This document shows, in pieces, positions 1-14,100 of a stretch of DNA of 64,000 nt; position 1 is the stretch's first letter, and the number at the start of each line of letters is the position of its first letter. Below the pieces are notes generated by a model. It did no database searches, was not told where the DNA came from, and saw only the letters and a list, made by a program, of their open reading frames with translations. The position numbers and the translations under genes are program-made. The stretch comes from Anastatus disparis (lineage: Eukaryota > Arthropoda > Insecta > Hymenoptera > Eupelmidae): contig JAFFSR010000237.1 of NCBI GenBank assembly GCA_017163975.1, positions 7,006,001 through 7,070,000 on the forward strand, read 5' to 3'.

Positions 1-54
1 AAAATTAAAAAATGTTAAACATAATAAATTTTTCTTTGAATTTATTTGTTACAG

Positions 55-394
55 TACCAGCTCACGGTAATTTCAGTGCCGAAGAGTTAACGTCAACGGA
101 AACCCCCGCCCAAAGTGACATTTTCGTCGAAAAGAAGCATCACAATCCAGCCGAACCGCCAGTATCGCAAGCTAAACACGACGATCCAACGTACATGGCC
201 GTTGTCATTGGCGTATTAACAGCAGTAATATTGTTATTAGCAGTTGCAATATTTTTAATAATATCACGTCACAGACAACGCAAATGTTTCGCTAGTCCAG
301 TTAACGGTAAAGCGCCGTCGCATCTTGGCTCGACTTGTGCAACAGTGGAAAAAGGCGCAGCTTTAATGGCGTACACGCTCGAGGACGACGAGAG
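55..394 (+). CDS. Ddr: Ddr exon 1 of window: stalk, transmembrane helix, start of juxtamembrane
   Basis: The acceptor TTACAG ends at 54, and two bases complete a codon from an upstream exon outside the window. It encodes an extracellular stalk rich in Pro, Thr and Glu, a hydrophobic helix of about 23 residues (195-263), then a basic stop-transfer SRHRQRK. The donor GTATGA at 395 leaves phase 2, which joins exon 4232 in frame as ...EDDER-YAGG. Reading through the donor stays open for 27 more codons to a TGA at 477-479; see findings. Confidence 0.88.
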
Positions 395-2030
395 GTATGA
401 ACTAACGATATTCGACGAGTGCACGAATCTACTATCAATGGATGCTTATAAATCCGCGCGGCTGGATAAACGAGGCTGAAAATTATTACGCTCTTTTTTT
501 TTAATTTTTCTTTTACCGGAACGTGAGACAATTTTTTTTTTACTTTTTTTTAATAAGAACTTTTTTATCTATGAGAAATGATGGAGTAGCTGATAAAAGA
601 AATGAAATTTTTATTTTCTTTAATCTGCGAGACACGCAAACACGCACGTATAGCATGCACGCACATATATTGCACGTACACACAATTATGAAAATTTTTG
701 TCTTTTGATTGATGCAATCGAAATTTTTGTCAATTTTGCATAGCTATTTTTATTTTTTATAAATTTAAAACTTTAATACTTACGACACTACTGTACTTTT
801 ATAGATATTTTTAAATGGTAGTCCTAACATCATTAGATTATTTTTTTTAAATCCTAATTTTAATTTATTAATAACATTTACGTCAAACACAAATCGTTAG
901 ATAAAAAAATTTTATGCACAATTTTTTTTAAAATTAAAATTATGTGGATTATAAAGATATAAAATATTTTCCATTAGACATCAACTTATTTGTTATTTAA
1001 ACACCTTCTTGTAATTTGTATCATAAATATAGAATAGCGTACTTGAGGTCGTCAGTGGCTCAGTCGGTAGAGCGATGGATTCATAATCTCGAGGTTCAGA
1101 GTTCGAATCCTGCTCTCAGTCGATTGATACAAGCATCACTGTGCGTTACATATGCTTTATTCATAAACACTTTCAAAACCTCCGTCGTTAGTTAGCATCG
1201 TAATGATAGCGTAAATACAGCGACGTTAAATAAAAAAAATAGTTTTTCAAATTAAATACCATTTTTTGAATTCTTTTTAAGAAATTCAAACCTTTCCAAA
1301 AAAGTAATTGTTCAAATAAATTTAAATTTTAAATGAATAATTTTTCAAATAAATTAATTAAACTTACAAGAGATCTATTTAAATAAAATAATGCAAATAA
1401 TGAAAAAGAAGTGATTAGTATAAACGATGTTGTGACAAAAGTACAAGAAGATGAGATTTATAAAAATATTATATTTGTCTATTAGAAGATAATCAAATTA
1501 CGAAAATTTTAAATTATTTTATTTGTACTTAATTTATATGAAGTTAGAACTACCAAACATTCTAAAATTTTGTAAAATTGCACAAGGTTCTGAAATTTGA
1601 CTTAATATTAAATTTTTCAACCAATCTTATTGCAGTTCCGGTAAAAAGTTATACTTATAACGAAATAACCAATAGGTTTATCTAGACCTTGTATAATGAA
1701 ACAAACATTTAAGTACATTTTACTACACAATACAAAATAAGAAAAATATTTTTTAACGTTAATTTTGGCCCTTTGATTTAAAACATTAATACGGGTAATA
1801 ATGAAAAAAAAAAACCGAGCATTAGTTTTTGTATACCAAATAGCATAATATAATAGTATATACCCAAGAACTTGTCATAATTTTATAAGTTATGTCTGAA
1901 GTATATTTATAGACGTTAGCTTATTTATTAAGAATATATCTGTATCATAAAAATTGTTTATTTCTCAAGTCGGTTTTAGCCTAACTTTAAGCCTTTACTA
2001 AGAACTTCAAAGGGCTAATTTTAAATTTAA

Positions 2031-2115
<85 letters not shown>

Positions 2116-5100
2116 TTTAATGGATTATAAAGCTTATGTGGCATTTGTTCATATATTATTTATGCACAAACTTATAGAACTATTTTAATTTTTTGTAAAT
2201 ATGTACAACGCTTACTTTATTAGAATCTCCTTAAATAGAATTAAAATGCCATAATCTCTGCCATTATATTGTATAATAGAAAAAAAAAGATTATTTAGAA
2301 AGTAGTTCAAACCACGAAAAGTAAATTCATATTTTTTCATAATATTTTCTACATTTATATGTATTAGATTAAGAAATAATAATTATTAAGATATATTTAT
2401 TAAAATGTACAAGAATTTAGTATTTTCATACTAAATTTATAATATTTATACAATTAAGAATAATTATTATATTTTTTTACGATTGAAAAATTTTGAAATA
2501 AATGACAAAATTTATAAGATAATATAAAAACGTGTTTTGAAATACTTCCTTCCTTTATCATCATTTTACCAAATACCCTGGTACAAATTTAACTATCCGT
2601 TGGCAAGCGGTTGGTTAATCTTTAATAAATTAACCAACCGTTGGTTAATGTTGGTTAAATTTCTACCAGGGTAATTATAGCTGAATTTTTCATTGTTACA
2701 AATTTTCTTATGCTTGATTTTTGGCTTATGAATTATTTCTTGGAGCTTTTAGTTATTTAGATTTTATCATACCATTTTATAAATCAATTTATTGATTCTA
2801 ATCTTATTATAGATTATTAAATGTTCATTGAAATTTTTTTGTTTATAATTGTTTAATCAAATGATGAATTACGATTTCTATTAAGTATTAACTTAACTTT
2901 GAACATTTTTGTATTTGAAAACCAAGATTATTCTTCAAAATGTAATTGATAAATATAAAATTACCTTTAAAGCTTGGCAATCCTATTAAGTGCTCAAGTC
3001 AAGATTAATTAAAAAATAAAAAAAATATAAGCTTCGCAGAAAATTTCTTTTTAAACGTAGTACTCATAGTAAAGGAGTTAAAAATTTTCTCCCTTTTTTA
3101 TTTTCGAAAAATCAGAAAAATATCGTTCGTCTCTTTGCGGCTGGATGATCGTAACTTTTCTCTTTTTCTTTTAGCTTTATACTTCGTACTTTTTATTTTT
3201 TTAATACTGTACTCTCTTTCTTTCTTTTTTTTTTACCGAGCAATTTTCAATCGACGTATGAAGCTCGTTAGCGGTTCTTCCAATAACGTTTCAATGAAAA
3301 CTCCTCTTTACTCATATATACCCTGTATCCTTTATTCGCTTTTATTTTTGCTATCTTTTGTACCGTAACTATTATTTTTTCGTTTTCCATGATATGAGCT
3401 TCAATTTTTCGTATATCGCTATTCATGGAGTAATTGTAATATAATTGCTTCATTTTATTTTTTATTGTTTTTTTTTAATTTTTGTAACAATATTTTAATT
3501 AATAATTCTTTGTATTTCTCTTTAATATTAAATGTAAGTGCATTTTTATAATACAATTTTTTGCATGTTCGTTTACCAAACAAATTTACAGTTGTAACTT
3601 TGTAATTTTAATATTAAAAAATATTTTTCAATTTTCAAACAATTAAGTATTGCAAGTGTAAGCAGAATTCTTTAATTAAATAAAAATACAATTCCCTTCT
3701 TCCTCGAAAACAGATATAATCAATTACAAATTCGTGTAATCGACATTTCAATTTTTTTCAACAGTATTCCTTCCTGTTTTATAAATGAAATATTTTTATT
3801 TTTTTTTAAATTAAAACATAAATGGAAGAATTAGAATTCATAAAATGAACACAACTTATTATAAAAGAAATAATATAAACAGTATTAATTTAAAAAGTAA
3901 ATAATTGTTCTAGATAATACAACTTCTTAAAAAGAATAAGTACTGTTAACAGATGTAATTCTATTTAATTCTTTCTTTGATTCAACTTTTAGTTCGAAAA
4001 CTGGCCTTTCATTCAATTCACTACGACCCATAAAAGAAAAAAAGTACAAACGATATCGACATGTCGATTCCTAGTGTCATTTTCCGCCTCGTTACTGGCC
4101 GCTGCATTTAGTCTCTATCACCAAAAAAAAGAGAAAAAAAAATGTCAATTAAATTCGTGGTTTCGTGTACTTTTGTACTTTCTTTTTTTATTTTTTTTTT
4201 TTTTTATTTATTTATTCTTCATTAAAAAAAGGTATGCGGGTGGCTCATTACCAACACTGCCAAGAGATCTTGGCAATCGACTTCTCGACATTGTCAAGCT
4301 TGATGATTATCAAGAACCTTATCAAGCGCTTAAGTACGCGCCGTACTATAGCTACAGCACTGTCGTCATGGAAATGAAGGATATGATGTTAAACAACAAG
4401 CCTACAAGTGTTAATCATACCGGTGAGTGGATGATGTTTTTTTAAATCAGTAATAAACATTAATCCTGTCACTTAAATGTTTATATTGAAAAAATTTTTT
4501 TACTATTTTATTTTACATATAGATAAAAATACTCAAATAAAAATTAGAATGATTTAAAGTAAAGTTATTATAAACTACAGTTATAGCCAAAAATTAACAT
4601 AAATTATGGTAAAATTTACTAAAAATACAAAAATTTGTACTATATTTTTTGTAAATTTTGCCATAAACTATTGTAATTGTTTGTTATAATGTCAGTCTGT
4701 GCCAACTTTATTTGATCTGCTGTGATTTTTACTAAATTTTTCTCCGTTTATTTATACTTGAGTTTCCTACTAATTCCTTTTAATCAGTTTTTCGTTTCTT
4801 GTAAATTATATAATTATTCGAAATTACATACATTTAATTATCCACTTTGACAACAGAAAACAAAGTTTGCTTAACAATTTGTAATATTAATAAAAATATA
4901 TTGCACTTGTTATTACATTGTTAGTAATATAAATTTTCTAAAGTTTGAAACTTGCATTCACAAATATAGTTCATTTAGTGTTGTATCTCTTGTTTATGGT
5001 TACGTAGACCAGTTGCGCATTCAACTTCGCTCGAAATACTCGTAGTAAACCAAGTCGCTGCTTGTGACATAGGGATAAACCACAACAAATCTATACCCTA

Positions 5101-8100
5101 AGTAAATCTATTTTGATACGTCAAATATGACTGGAATGTCTAAAACAAACTCATTTTCAATTTAGAACTTAATCTGTTTAAATGTCATATTTTTGTACTA
5201 CTTTTAGATTGTATTCTTTTAAATTTATTGTTGTTATTGAAATTTGAAATGAAATTTTTTTTTCTTTTATTATTTATTTGTTCATTAAGCATACAATCAA
5301 ACAAAAATTCTTAAATACATTTTTGCATCAAATATATTTAACATTGTAATGAAATATAAATTTATTACACGAATTAACTAGGTCATCGTAGTTACTAATG
5401 GGGGGATATAGGGAACGTTGAACGGTATTTTCTGTTCAACCAATAAGATTCAAACTTTACTGACGATCAACTGTAATAATGTTCAGGTGTCAGTTGTTCA
5501 TAATGGCTAAACTTTAACAATTTCCCCAAGTAATGGTACTTTAAGTTAAGTTATGTTATGTTAAAAAAAAAGAGAACAACCGAGCTATAAGCTGTGAGTC
5601 ATGAATACTATTTGTCATACATAATGATGTTAAAATTCGATGGGATTATAACCATTGATAAATTTCTTAAAATATTTCCTATAATATTTAAATCATCAAA
5701 ATTAAAATTTCAATTTCAAAGCACGCGTTTCAAAATTATTAGTGAATTTTTAAAACTCGTTTATTTATTCTGATTGATATTAAAAATTTATGAAGATAAA
5801 TATTCTACTTGAATCTAAAGACAGGAAGCTTTCACATCTAATCCTCATTAAGTCTTATGGATGTTTATTATTATTGAACAAAGTTTATTTAAAATTATAA
5901 ATTCCCAAGAAATCTGTATAAACTTGACGTATAATCCATATTTATCTAAAAGTCCAGAAACATAAGTGAAACTTTCTGAAAAGACCAATATTGTAGAATT
6001 TGGATAATCTCTTGCAGTAGGTCGACGTTCATGTACACACCAATCTATATAGCTTATACACAGCAGCACTCCAATCGATACATCTAAGACGTGCTTAACC
6101 CCTTACTCTCGTCTCAATGTAAACATCTAAGATTCAATGTATGACTAAAGGTTATATATGTATATATATGTAAATGTATATATATATGTCCTTTTGCAGC
6201 AGTATATGCGAACGGTGCTGTTGACACATCATACGACTATGCAGTTCCAGAACTTGGTACTCAACCACTACTAAATGGAACTGAAAGTCGCGGTGGTACT
6301 TCGAGTATTAACGGAGGTGGCGGTAATGGTGGCGGTGGCGGAGGAGCGGTCAGTAGTGCTGGTAGTGATCAAGATAGTGTATTTTCTAAAGCTTCATCCC
6401 GAAATAGTCGACCCGATGATAAAAAGGTAAGATTTTTGTTTTAATGTTATTTTAACTTTTAGTTTTAAAATGTAGAATAGGGAAGAAAATTTAAATTATT
6501 TTTAAATGAGCTTTTTTTCATCTTAAATGTGGATCTAATATTATTTAGCCATTATTAAATTATTTGATCTAATTTATTGACAACATAGGAAAATTAAAAC
6601 TATTAAATACATACAAAGATAATTCTCTTTTTGAAATTACCATATTAATGATAAGAAAATTATTAAAAGTGTGTACAACATTTTCAACGATGTCATCACA
6701 TTTATTTAACCATTTAACTGCTATGACGAAGATTTCAACGTCGAGCTTAAAAATCATCATCCCGGTAGCTAAAGAATTATAAAGTTATGAAAAATCAGCA
6801 ACAATTATTGATTTATTAGAATTCATTTTTTCACATATCTTAATTGAATCTTAACTGAATTAAATTTAAAAAGAACAAAATAAATTATCAAAATATTTAG
6901 GCTCTAAAAACTAAAAAGTAGATAATAAATCATACCAGTATTAGTTACACAACACTTTTGCAATACTTCTCATAGTACCACAACTTCGGTTATGCTTTGA
7001 ATTATTCATCGTAAAGAATTAAATGATACACGAACATCACCGAAGCTATGCATAAGCCTTTAGGACTTCATTATAATAATGAGCGCGCAATATAGGTTGG
7101 GAAAAACTTTTTACGTTCTTCTAACCTCAAAATCGCAACTTCTTTTCTCATTTTCGGCTCTCAGAACGTAAAATTCATTACGTTACTTGGACAAAAAGGC
7201 TTTTTAACGAAACTCGTTACAAACCTCGCCTTCGGCTCGGCTTGTAATCTTCTCGTTTCGTAAAAAAAGCCTATCTGTCCACGGAACGTAATGTACTATT
7301 CCTTCATACCCGTGCCGGAACTTCGCCTAAAAGTGCCTCTCGTGCGGCAGGGAACGGGCAAATTACATTTGTGATTTTCTTTACAGTCACATGCTCAGAA
7401 GCCACTGCGCACCTTCATACTACAACAGTTTCGGTCGCTTCACTGTCTGCTGCATGTTCCGACTATATCTATATATACTCAGTATGTCTAACCTCTGTTA
7501 TTATACATCAAACATCGTTAGACATGACTGTTAAAATTATGAAATACACACACACATGATAATTACACACGTTTTTTTTATATGAATTATCATTAGAATA
7601 TTTACTGTATATCCTATGTTATCAGCTATAGGATACTCATGTTCCGTTTTTTCACATTTCTTTCATGCATACACAATTTTTTTTTAACTCGCGATATTTT
7701 TTTCACGACACTCACAACACGCTTTTAGACACTTAAAAAATAAAAATACAATAAAATAATTGAATATTTATGTTCTTTTTTTGTTTCTTTATACGTTTTA
7801 TTTATTTGAATTGTTAAATAAAACGAATTGTTTATCCTATGTTAACCGCTATAGGACTTTTATTTGCGATTCTCTCTCTCTTTCTCTCTCTCTTTCACGC
7901 TCTCAACGTATACTATAGGGTAGATGTGGGTATTACAGCGGAATCGACGTATGATGAATTTTAAACTCATAAATTAAAGCTTATAGATGAAGAAAACTTA
8001 TCACTTTTATTTTTAATAAAATATTTAAACATTGATTAACTAGAAAAAAATTAATTTAGCATTTAATTATAGAGTTAAAATTAAGAAAAAACGAATTTAA

Positions 8101-11100
8101 AATAAAATGTATTTGTGGCTATTGCTGCGGCCGTGTTTCTAATGCTGTGTGCCAGTTACTATTGACACTTTTATATATTCCGTTCCAAAAGTTGAGGTTA
8201 GGTTTACCACGTGTTATAGTAATAAAAGGATGCCACAGTAATTCATATTTGGTGATTTTAATGACGCATAATACTAAGGTGTTAAATTAAAATATTAAAT
8301 ATGTGCTAGGTGAAATTTCCAAAAAATATATAACTAGCAAAGATATATTTTATTTAATAATGATCTTATTTTACATAAAAAAGAATAAAAACAGAAAATA
8401 TTGTCAAATTTAGGATGCATACGTGATCGCGATTTTACGAAATTTATCAAGATTTTAGAACAGTTCAATTTCAAATAACCAATATTAAATATTTTTAGAC
8501 TTTTTTTGTGAGATATATTTTTTAAAATATTAAATAATACTTATAATATTTGATTATGCATTCAAATATTATTTATGGACTTGAAAAAAATTATTTTTAC
8601 GAATTTTATATGAAAAAATAGTAATTAGCACCTCCGCAGCAATACCCACATCTACCCTAGTTGCTTGCGCATGCGCGCTACAACAAACTAAAGCATCAAA
8701 TGACTTTTCACTAGAAGTCGTTTTCGATGTATTTTTTTACTTAAAAATGAATTTTTATCTTTTTGGGATGGCGAAGTTCCGGCCGGGCATGAAGGAAAAT
8801 CGTATACGCTCCTCGGCACGAAAAAGGCTCATCATATGCGCGTGTTTTGCTTTGCTCGGCTGACGCCTCTCAAAGCAAACTTACACGCGCATGTAATGAG
8901 CCTGTTCCGTACCTCGGAACGTAATATACTATTTTCTGCTTCTGTTTATTGCGCGCTCCATTATGCAGCTTCGACATTTGTAAATTTGCTATGTGACAAT
9001 TTAGTTATAAGTGAAGCATTGATTTACGGGAAATTGCTTCATTTAATTAATTGAGTCAATATCATTTAATTTAAAATACAACTATTTTCAATTTCGACAA
9101 TTTTAGATTTTTTGGTTATTTTTGTTCAGATAAATTCTCATTATGTGCGTACCTGCTAGTTAATTAAAATTTTTCAACTTGTTGCTTGATTGTATTAATT
9201 AATGAAAAACAGAAAATATGCAATTTATTGCAATAAGAAATCTCTGAATATTTTATTTTTATTTAATTTGAATTTATAGTTAACCTAATTTTCAAATTTG
9301 ATTATTTTGTTTCAACGAATGTTAGTTTACGAAGGTTAATCTAAGTAGTGTAGGTAATAAATATTTTTAATGACCAGTAGTTCTTGTTTTTTATTTACAA
9401 ACACTTTAGTTATTTACAGTATGATTGTTTATAACAACAACGTTTCGGCTCTAAATTAAAATCTTTATCAAGTTAGTTAAAATATATTGGCACACCCCTG
9501 GTAGAAATGTGACCATAAAAAATGATGTATTTAAAAATTTGAGGTTATTAGTAATAATAATGCCAAAGAAATGGTCATAAAATGTTAAAAAAAAGCGTTT
9601 CCATTTCTACTGGTTATAAAATGGTAATACACAACGTTTCAATTTCTACCAGAGACTATTTATTGAAGTTTCTTTTTAATCTAAAATTCGACAAAGAAAA
9701 ATCTTTTAAAATAGTCCTTTAACGTTAACAAGCATTAAAGTATATAATCCTTGACTTAAACAACATTCTATTTCAAAGTGCACATCGTTGTTCATGTTAA
9801 TTTACATTGAACCAACCAATCCTTAGCTTTTCGTCGCACCTTCTAAAGTATGCATAAGATACCTAATGCCTAATCCTCCAAAAGCCTCGTGCTACAATCG
9901 AACATTTGGAAATTCACCACTTCCCCCCTTCTCTTGTCTTTTGTAAGGATTGTCTGTGCACCAGCTAGGAATCAGCTCCATATACAATCTCATAAATAAT
10001 ATGGCTGGTACATACCCAAAATCTTGAATTCTTTGGTCCCCTTGTAACTTTTGCCTACCTACAAACATACGATCAAGTTTACTATGTTCCCATTCGTCCT
10101 TTTGTCTAATTGCAAATATATATGTAAAATTATGAGAAGAAAAGTTTTCTATCATGGATTATAATATCGATCTGATTCATTAGATATTCTTAATCAAGGC
10201 ATATTTCCCTACTTTTCTTGAATTCTCGAAATTTAATTCTGAATTGTTTATCAACGTAATATCAGATAAATTCATTAAATTTAACGTTGATTCATTAAGA
10301 TTTCCTTAGTTCGAAAAATAAAGTGCATTTCATAAAGATTCCCTGTGATTAATATTTCACACTTTAATAACCTACATACCAACGATAAACTTTATTCAAC
10401 GAAAATCCATCTCTAAGGCGGCGCACTGAACTTCCATAACCCTTGCACTATTCCTTTTTCACTTCCACAAGCTTCTCTAATTCTCGCTTTTCCTTCCTCT
10501 TTCCTTTTGCAGTATATAGTATATAGTGGTCTTTGGCCTTTTGCTATAGCTAACCATTTTCAAGCTTCTACTGCTACTGCTGCTGCTATTGCTGCGGCTG
10601 CTATGCGTCAGGGGAGAGCTTACAATTAATAATTGAAATCAATATCGGCTAGCTTGCTAGAGCCATTCTCTCTTTCTCCTTCTCTCTGTCTCTCTTACTC
10701 TCAAGCCTTTCCATACCCAAGCTTCCCTTGGGATATTCTATACTATGCGAGCAACACGATTACCTTTAACTCTAAGAATTTTCGAAGATCTTCTATATAG
10801 TCTTGTCTTATACTGTTGTGTTACTATCTATGTATGATCCTATACCAGAGTAAACGTGCGAATGACTTTTTTATGTCTTTAGATACTGACCTCTTCTTTA
10901 TTCAAGACTTGCACGGTCTTATCTTCGCATGAAAGTTGTTCTGTATTCAGGATGTATTTTCTTTGGCTTTACTTTAAAAATGCTTCGCTGCCGAGTTGCT
11001 GTGGTAAATTTTTTGGTGCAGATGTCTTGAGAGATTTGATACTGTTTTTTGTTTTATTTTGTTTGTGTTCCTTCGCAATGCGTTCTCATTAAAAGAATAG

Positions 11101-14100
11101 TAAAATATCGTGGAAAAGTATTGCTGAAACATAGGAGGAAATTCATCATTGAAAATAAATTAAAAAGAAATATAAAAATAGAAAAAAACCAATAGTAAAA
11201 TCACGTAATTATGAAAATCTTTAGATTTCCTTAAACTATAGTCTCAACGTTTTCTTTTTTTAAATCCGTGTACCCAGTCACCGTTACAGCAAAAAAAAAG
11301 AGAGAAAAAAAAGGGCTCAAGTACTTAACCGATTGTGCGAGTTCAACGAGCCTTGTCGAACCCTCTTCCTCCCTTCTGGAGTCTCAAACTTAATTTCCTT
11401 TCGTAAAAGTGCTTAGTCAGCGGCGCGCGCGTGCCAGACTTTTTTCTCTTTTGCTCCTTTTTTTTTCTCTCTCTCTCCTTTGTGATTAATGCGAGTATCA
11501 TCTTGCTTGCTATCAATCACATCGGTGATACGGCCAGCGAGAACAAAAACTTTTTGAGCGCAATTGCTCGCAGTTGTATTACTTTGAAATAAAAAATGAA
11601 GAAAAACGCGTGTTGTATATATAAGGGGAGGAAAAATAAATTTAGAACTGGAATGCGTCATCATTATGCGGTTCAAAGTATTTTGTAAGAAAATTTTCTT
11701 TTATAGTAAGCTCACAAATATTCAAGCGTATATGTACAAATTGTTAAAGGTGTAAGAGTGTAGGATTTTCTAAAACTTGGTCTGACAATGTCTTATATTT
11801 TCTACTTATGGAAGTTATGTTGTAGGCAACATAATTTTTTTGGTAACTCATTGTTATTAAACAAACTTTATGCTATTTATTTAATTTATAAAAGACCTGT
11901 AGATTATTTTTAATAATAAAAAAGATAAACTGTTTAAATTACATATAATAAATTCATTTGGAGAGTATTTTAAATGATCATTTTTTTGGTTGTTTACATT
12001 ATACAAAAATAAATTCTATTTATTAAGAACAATTAATTAACATTATCAATAAAAATGTTACAAATAACAAATTTAATAATATTCAACAGTATATTAGTTT
12101 ACCTAAAATTACTTAATATTGGTTGACGGCAGTGTATTTATATATATTCTATGTAGTAGTATTGAATCAGTTTATTTAGCAAATGTACGCATCAATGTTA
12201 CACGTACACAGTTTGAATACAGAGTTAATCGATTAACGTATCAGAGTATTGGCAAGCTATTTATGCTTGAAAGAGCTTAAAGCAGGATTGGTCCGCTGAT
12301 GTATTTCTCAAAGCGAACATGCGATTGACTTCGTTGATCATTTCCCAAAACTAGAACTTAATACACCATAATATTTTGTATGTTTAATTAATCCTTTGGT
12401 AACATTTAATTATATGTACATATTCATATTCTTAGAATTTCAAAGGATTCAAAAGTAGCCTTTATGAATATCCAATAAAAAATTTAATGTTGATTCGAAT
12501 TTGGAATTTGGTTATTAATTATTCTGTTTAAATTAAATTTATGTATTACATAATTGTAATTAAAATATTAAAGTATCAAAACTCTAGTTTAATAAAACAT
12601 TTGTAACTTTAAAGAAATTTACGTTCAAAGGCACAAGTTTACAAACAAAATCTATCTAAACCTTCCGAAAATCCAACAAAGTATTCGATAGTTCTATATT
12701 TCGTATCATCTAAAGGAACGATTTCCAACTCATATATGTTTCTAACAAAAGCAGTCAGAAATTCTCTTTCATTTTACCTCACTCATCCTCTACAGTCGAT
12801 TAAACCTTTCTCTCTAACAGAAGCCCATATTCCAACCTCACAAAGGACAGGTGAAATGGAAACGCTAGTTCACTCTCTCTCCCACTCTTACTCTTTCTCT
12901 CTCTCTCTCTCTCCCTACATTGCGTCGTCAGTCAAAGGTCGTAATAATCCTTTCCGCGTGTCCAGAGAGAAATCGAGCTTTGATTGGCATACGAGCGTTG
13001 GTTACCATCCACGCGTCAAGGCCAGATTCTCTCTTGCTCTCCCTTACTCTCCTCTCTTGCTTGTGGATGCACGTATATAACCAAACGTTAAATGTGTTTT
13101 GACTGTTTCGAGTGGCACTGTCACTCGTCAATCCAACCTATACGGTACACATAGTAGTAACCTGACGTAGACGAGTAATTTTAGATAGAGAACATTTCTC
13201 TCTCTCTCTCTTTCCTCTTTGTGATCGTTTGTTTATGTACCTTCTCTCTTTAGCTTTCTATGTTCTCTTACTGGATCTACTTCTCTTCCGGCTTAACTTG
13301 CTTATGGACATTACTGCTTGAATGTATATTGCTATAATATATTAGGTGATTTAATCGGTTTAAACCAAAATTATGTATTTTATAAGAAAAGATTAGTTAA
13401 ATATGTAGAATAAAGTTATTTTATTTTTAATTCATAGCACCTTACACCTTTTCAAAAAAAAAGATATTGTAAAAAATAAAAACAGTTGTAAATATTAATA
13501 AAATTTTATTTCAATAATAAAAGTTTTTTATTTATAATTTTTATTTACTAAAACAATTTTTATTGATCAATATATTGTATTATACAATATGCGACTTTAA
13601 ATATTTAATTTCAACACTGTAATAAAATACTAATAAGAGTGTTTAAAATAATTTTTTTAAGTTAAATCTAACATTATTCCTGACATTTGAATATCCATTA
13701 TATCTTTTCTTCAACTCTTCAGCAAGTTTTTCTGCAATCGCTATTATTGGAATATTTGGATGATCACTAACAATTTTCGGCATTACGGATGCATCTGCAA
13801 CTCTTAGATTTTTTATACCTATAACCTAAAATAGAATAATTAAAAAAATTATTTACTTTTTATTGATAAAGCCTTAGAGGTAAAAGTTTCTAGATTTGAC
13901 TCTGGTATTGTAGTTTGATTATAACTAAAAATATTGAAATACACATTTTTTCTAAAATTATAATTTATTTTCAATTTTTAAAAGAAAAATCATTTTACAT
14001 AGATAAATTTTCGGGGAATTGTTATATTCCACAAATGTATACCAAATAAAAAGTTGTCGGAGCTGATGCATTGTTAAAGTGTTCTAACCTGCTTCAGACA

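Larger units (their letters stand above)
395..4231 (+). other. Ddr intron, AT-rich
   Basis: AT-rich intron with no nested gene seen. It holds a SINE copy (1045-1239), a TA microsatellite (2035-2113) and a small MITE (2574-2673). The first 85 bases are less AT-rich and remain open in the exon's frame. Confidence 0.8.
7043..8973. mobile_element. Palindrome-rich inverted-repeat element with two variable hairpins
   Basis: The ends are inverted: CGAAGCTATGCATAA...AGCGCGCAATA on the left, and on the right the complement of CGAAGCTGCATAATGGAGCG. Inner arms also pair (near 7300-7327 with 8769-8794). Each arm carries one long hairpin (7189-7280 and 8826-8902) at the equivalent place, but with unrelated stems. 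The interior holds a separate TA-flanked element. No transposase frame is visible, so the element is non-autonomous. Confidence 0.6.
6427..13642 (+). other. Left part of the 27.4-kb Ddr intron
   Basis: Lies between exon 3 and the 3' end of the first antisense GMC gene. It contains the palindrome-rich element 7043-8973 with a nested MITE, a MITE at 9496-9653, a Penelope-like scrap at 9424-9477, and CT-rich, less AT-rich blocks around 10430-10720, 11280-11560 and 12780-13270. Open frames in those blocks look like composition artefacts. Confidence 0.7.

Noticed and set aside
1049..1125. A functional tRNA gene
   Set aside because: A and B boxes are present, but the anticodon and acceptor stems pair badly and the same sequence with the same tail recurs four more times, so it is a SINE.
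5390..5550. Possible small MITE with ends TTACTAATGGGGGG and CCCCAAGTAATGG
   Set aside because: The inverted match is short and gapped and no target duplication is clear.
9892..10155. Minus-strand open frame of 87 codons in a less AT-rich block
   Set aside because: No recognisable domain, no splice or gene context; most likely chance, though it deserves a database search.
11413..11676. Minus-strand open frame of 87 codons
   Set aside because: Low-complexity Lys/Glu tail from a CT-rich tract and no known motif.
12736..13131. Overlapping frames on both strands in CT-rich sequence
   Set aside because: Ser/Leu-rich translations of CT repeats in several frames at once, typical of base composition.
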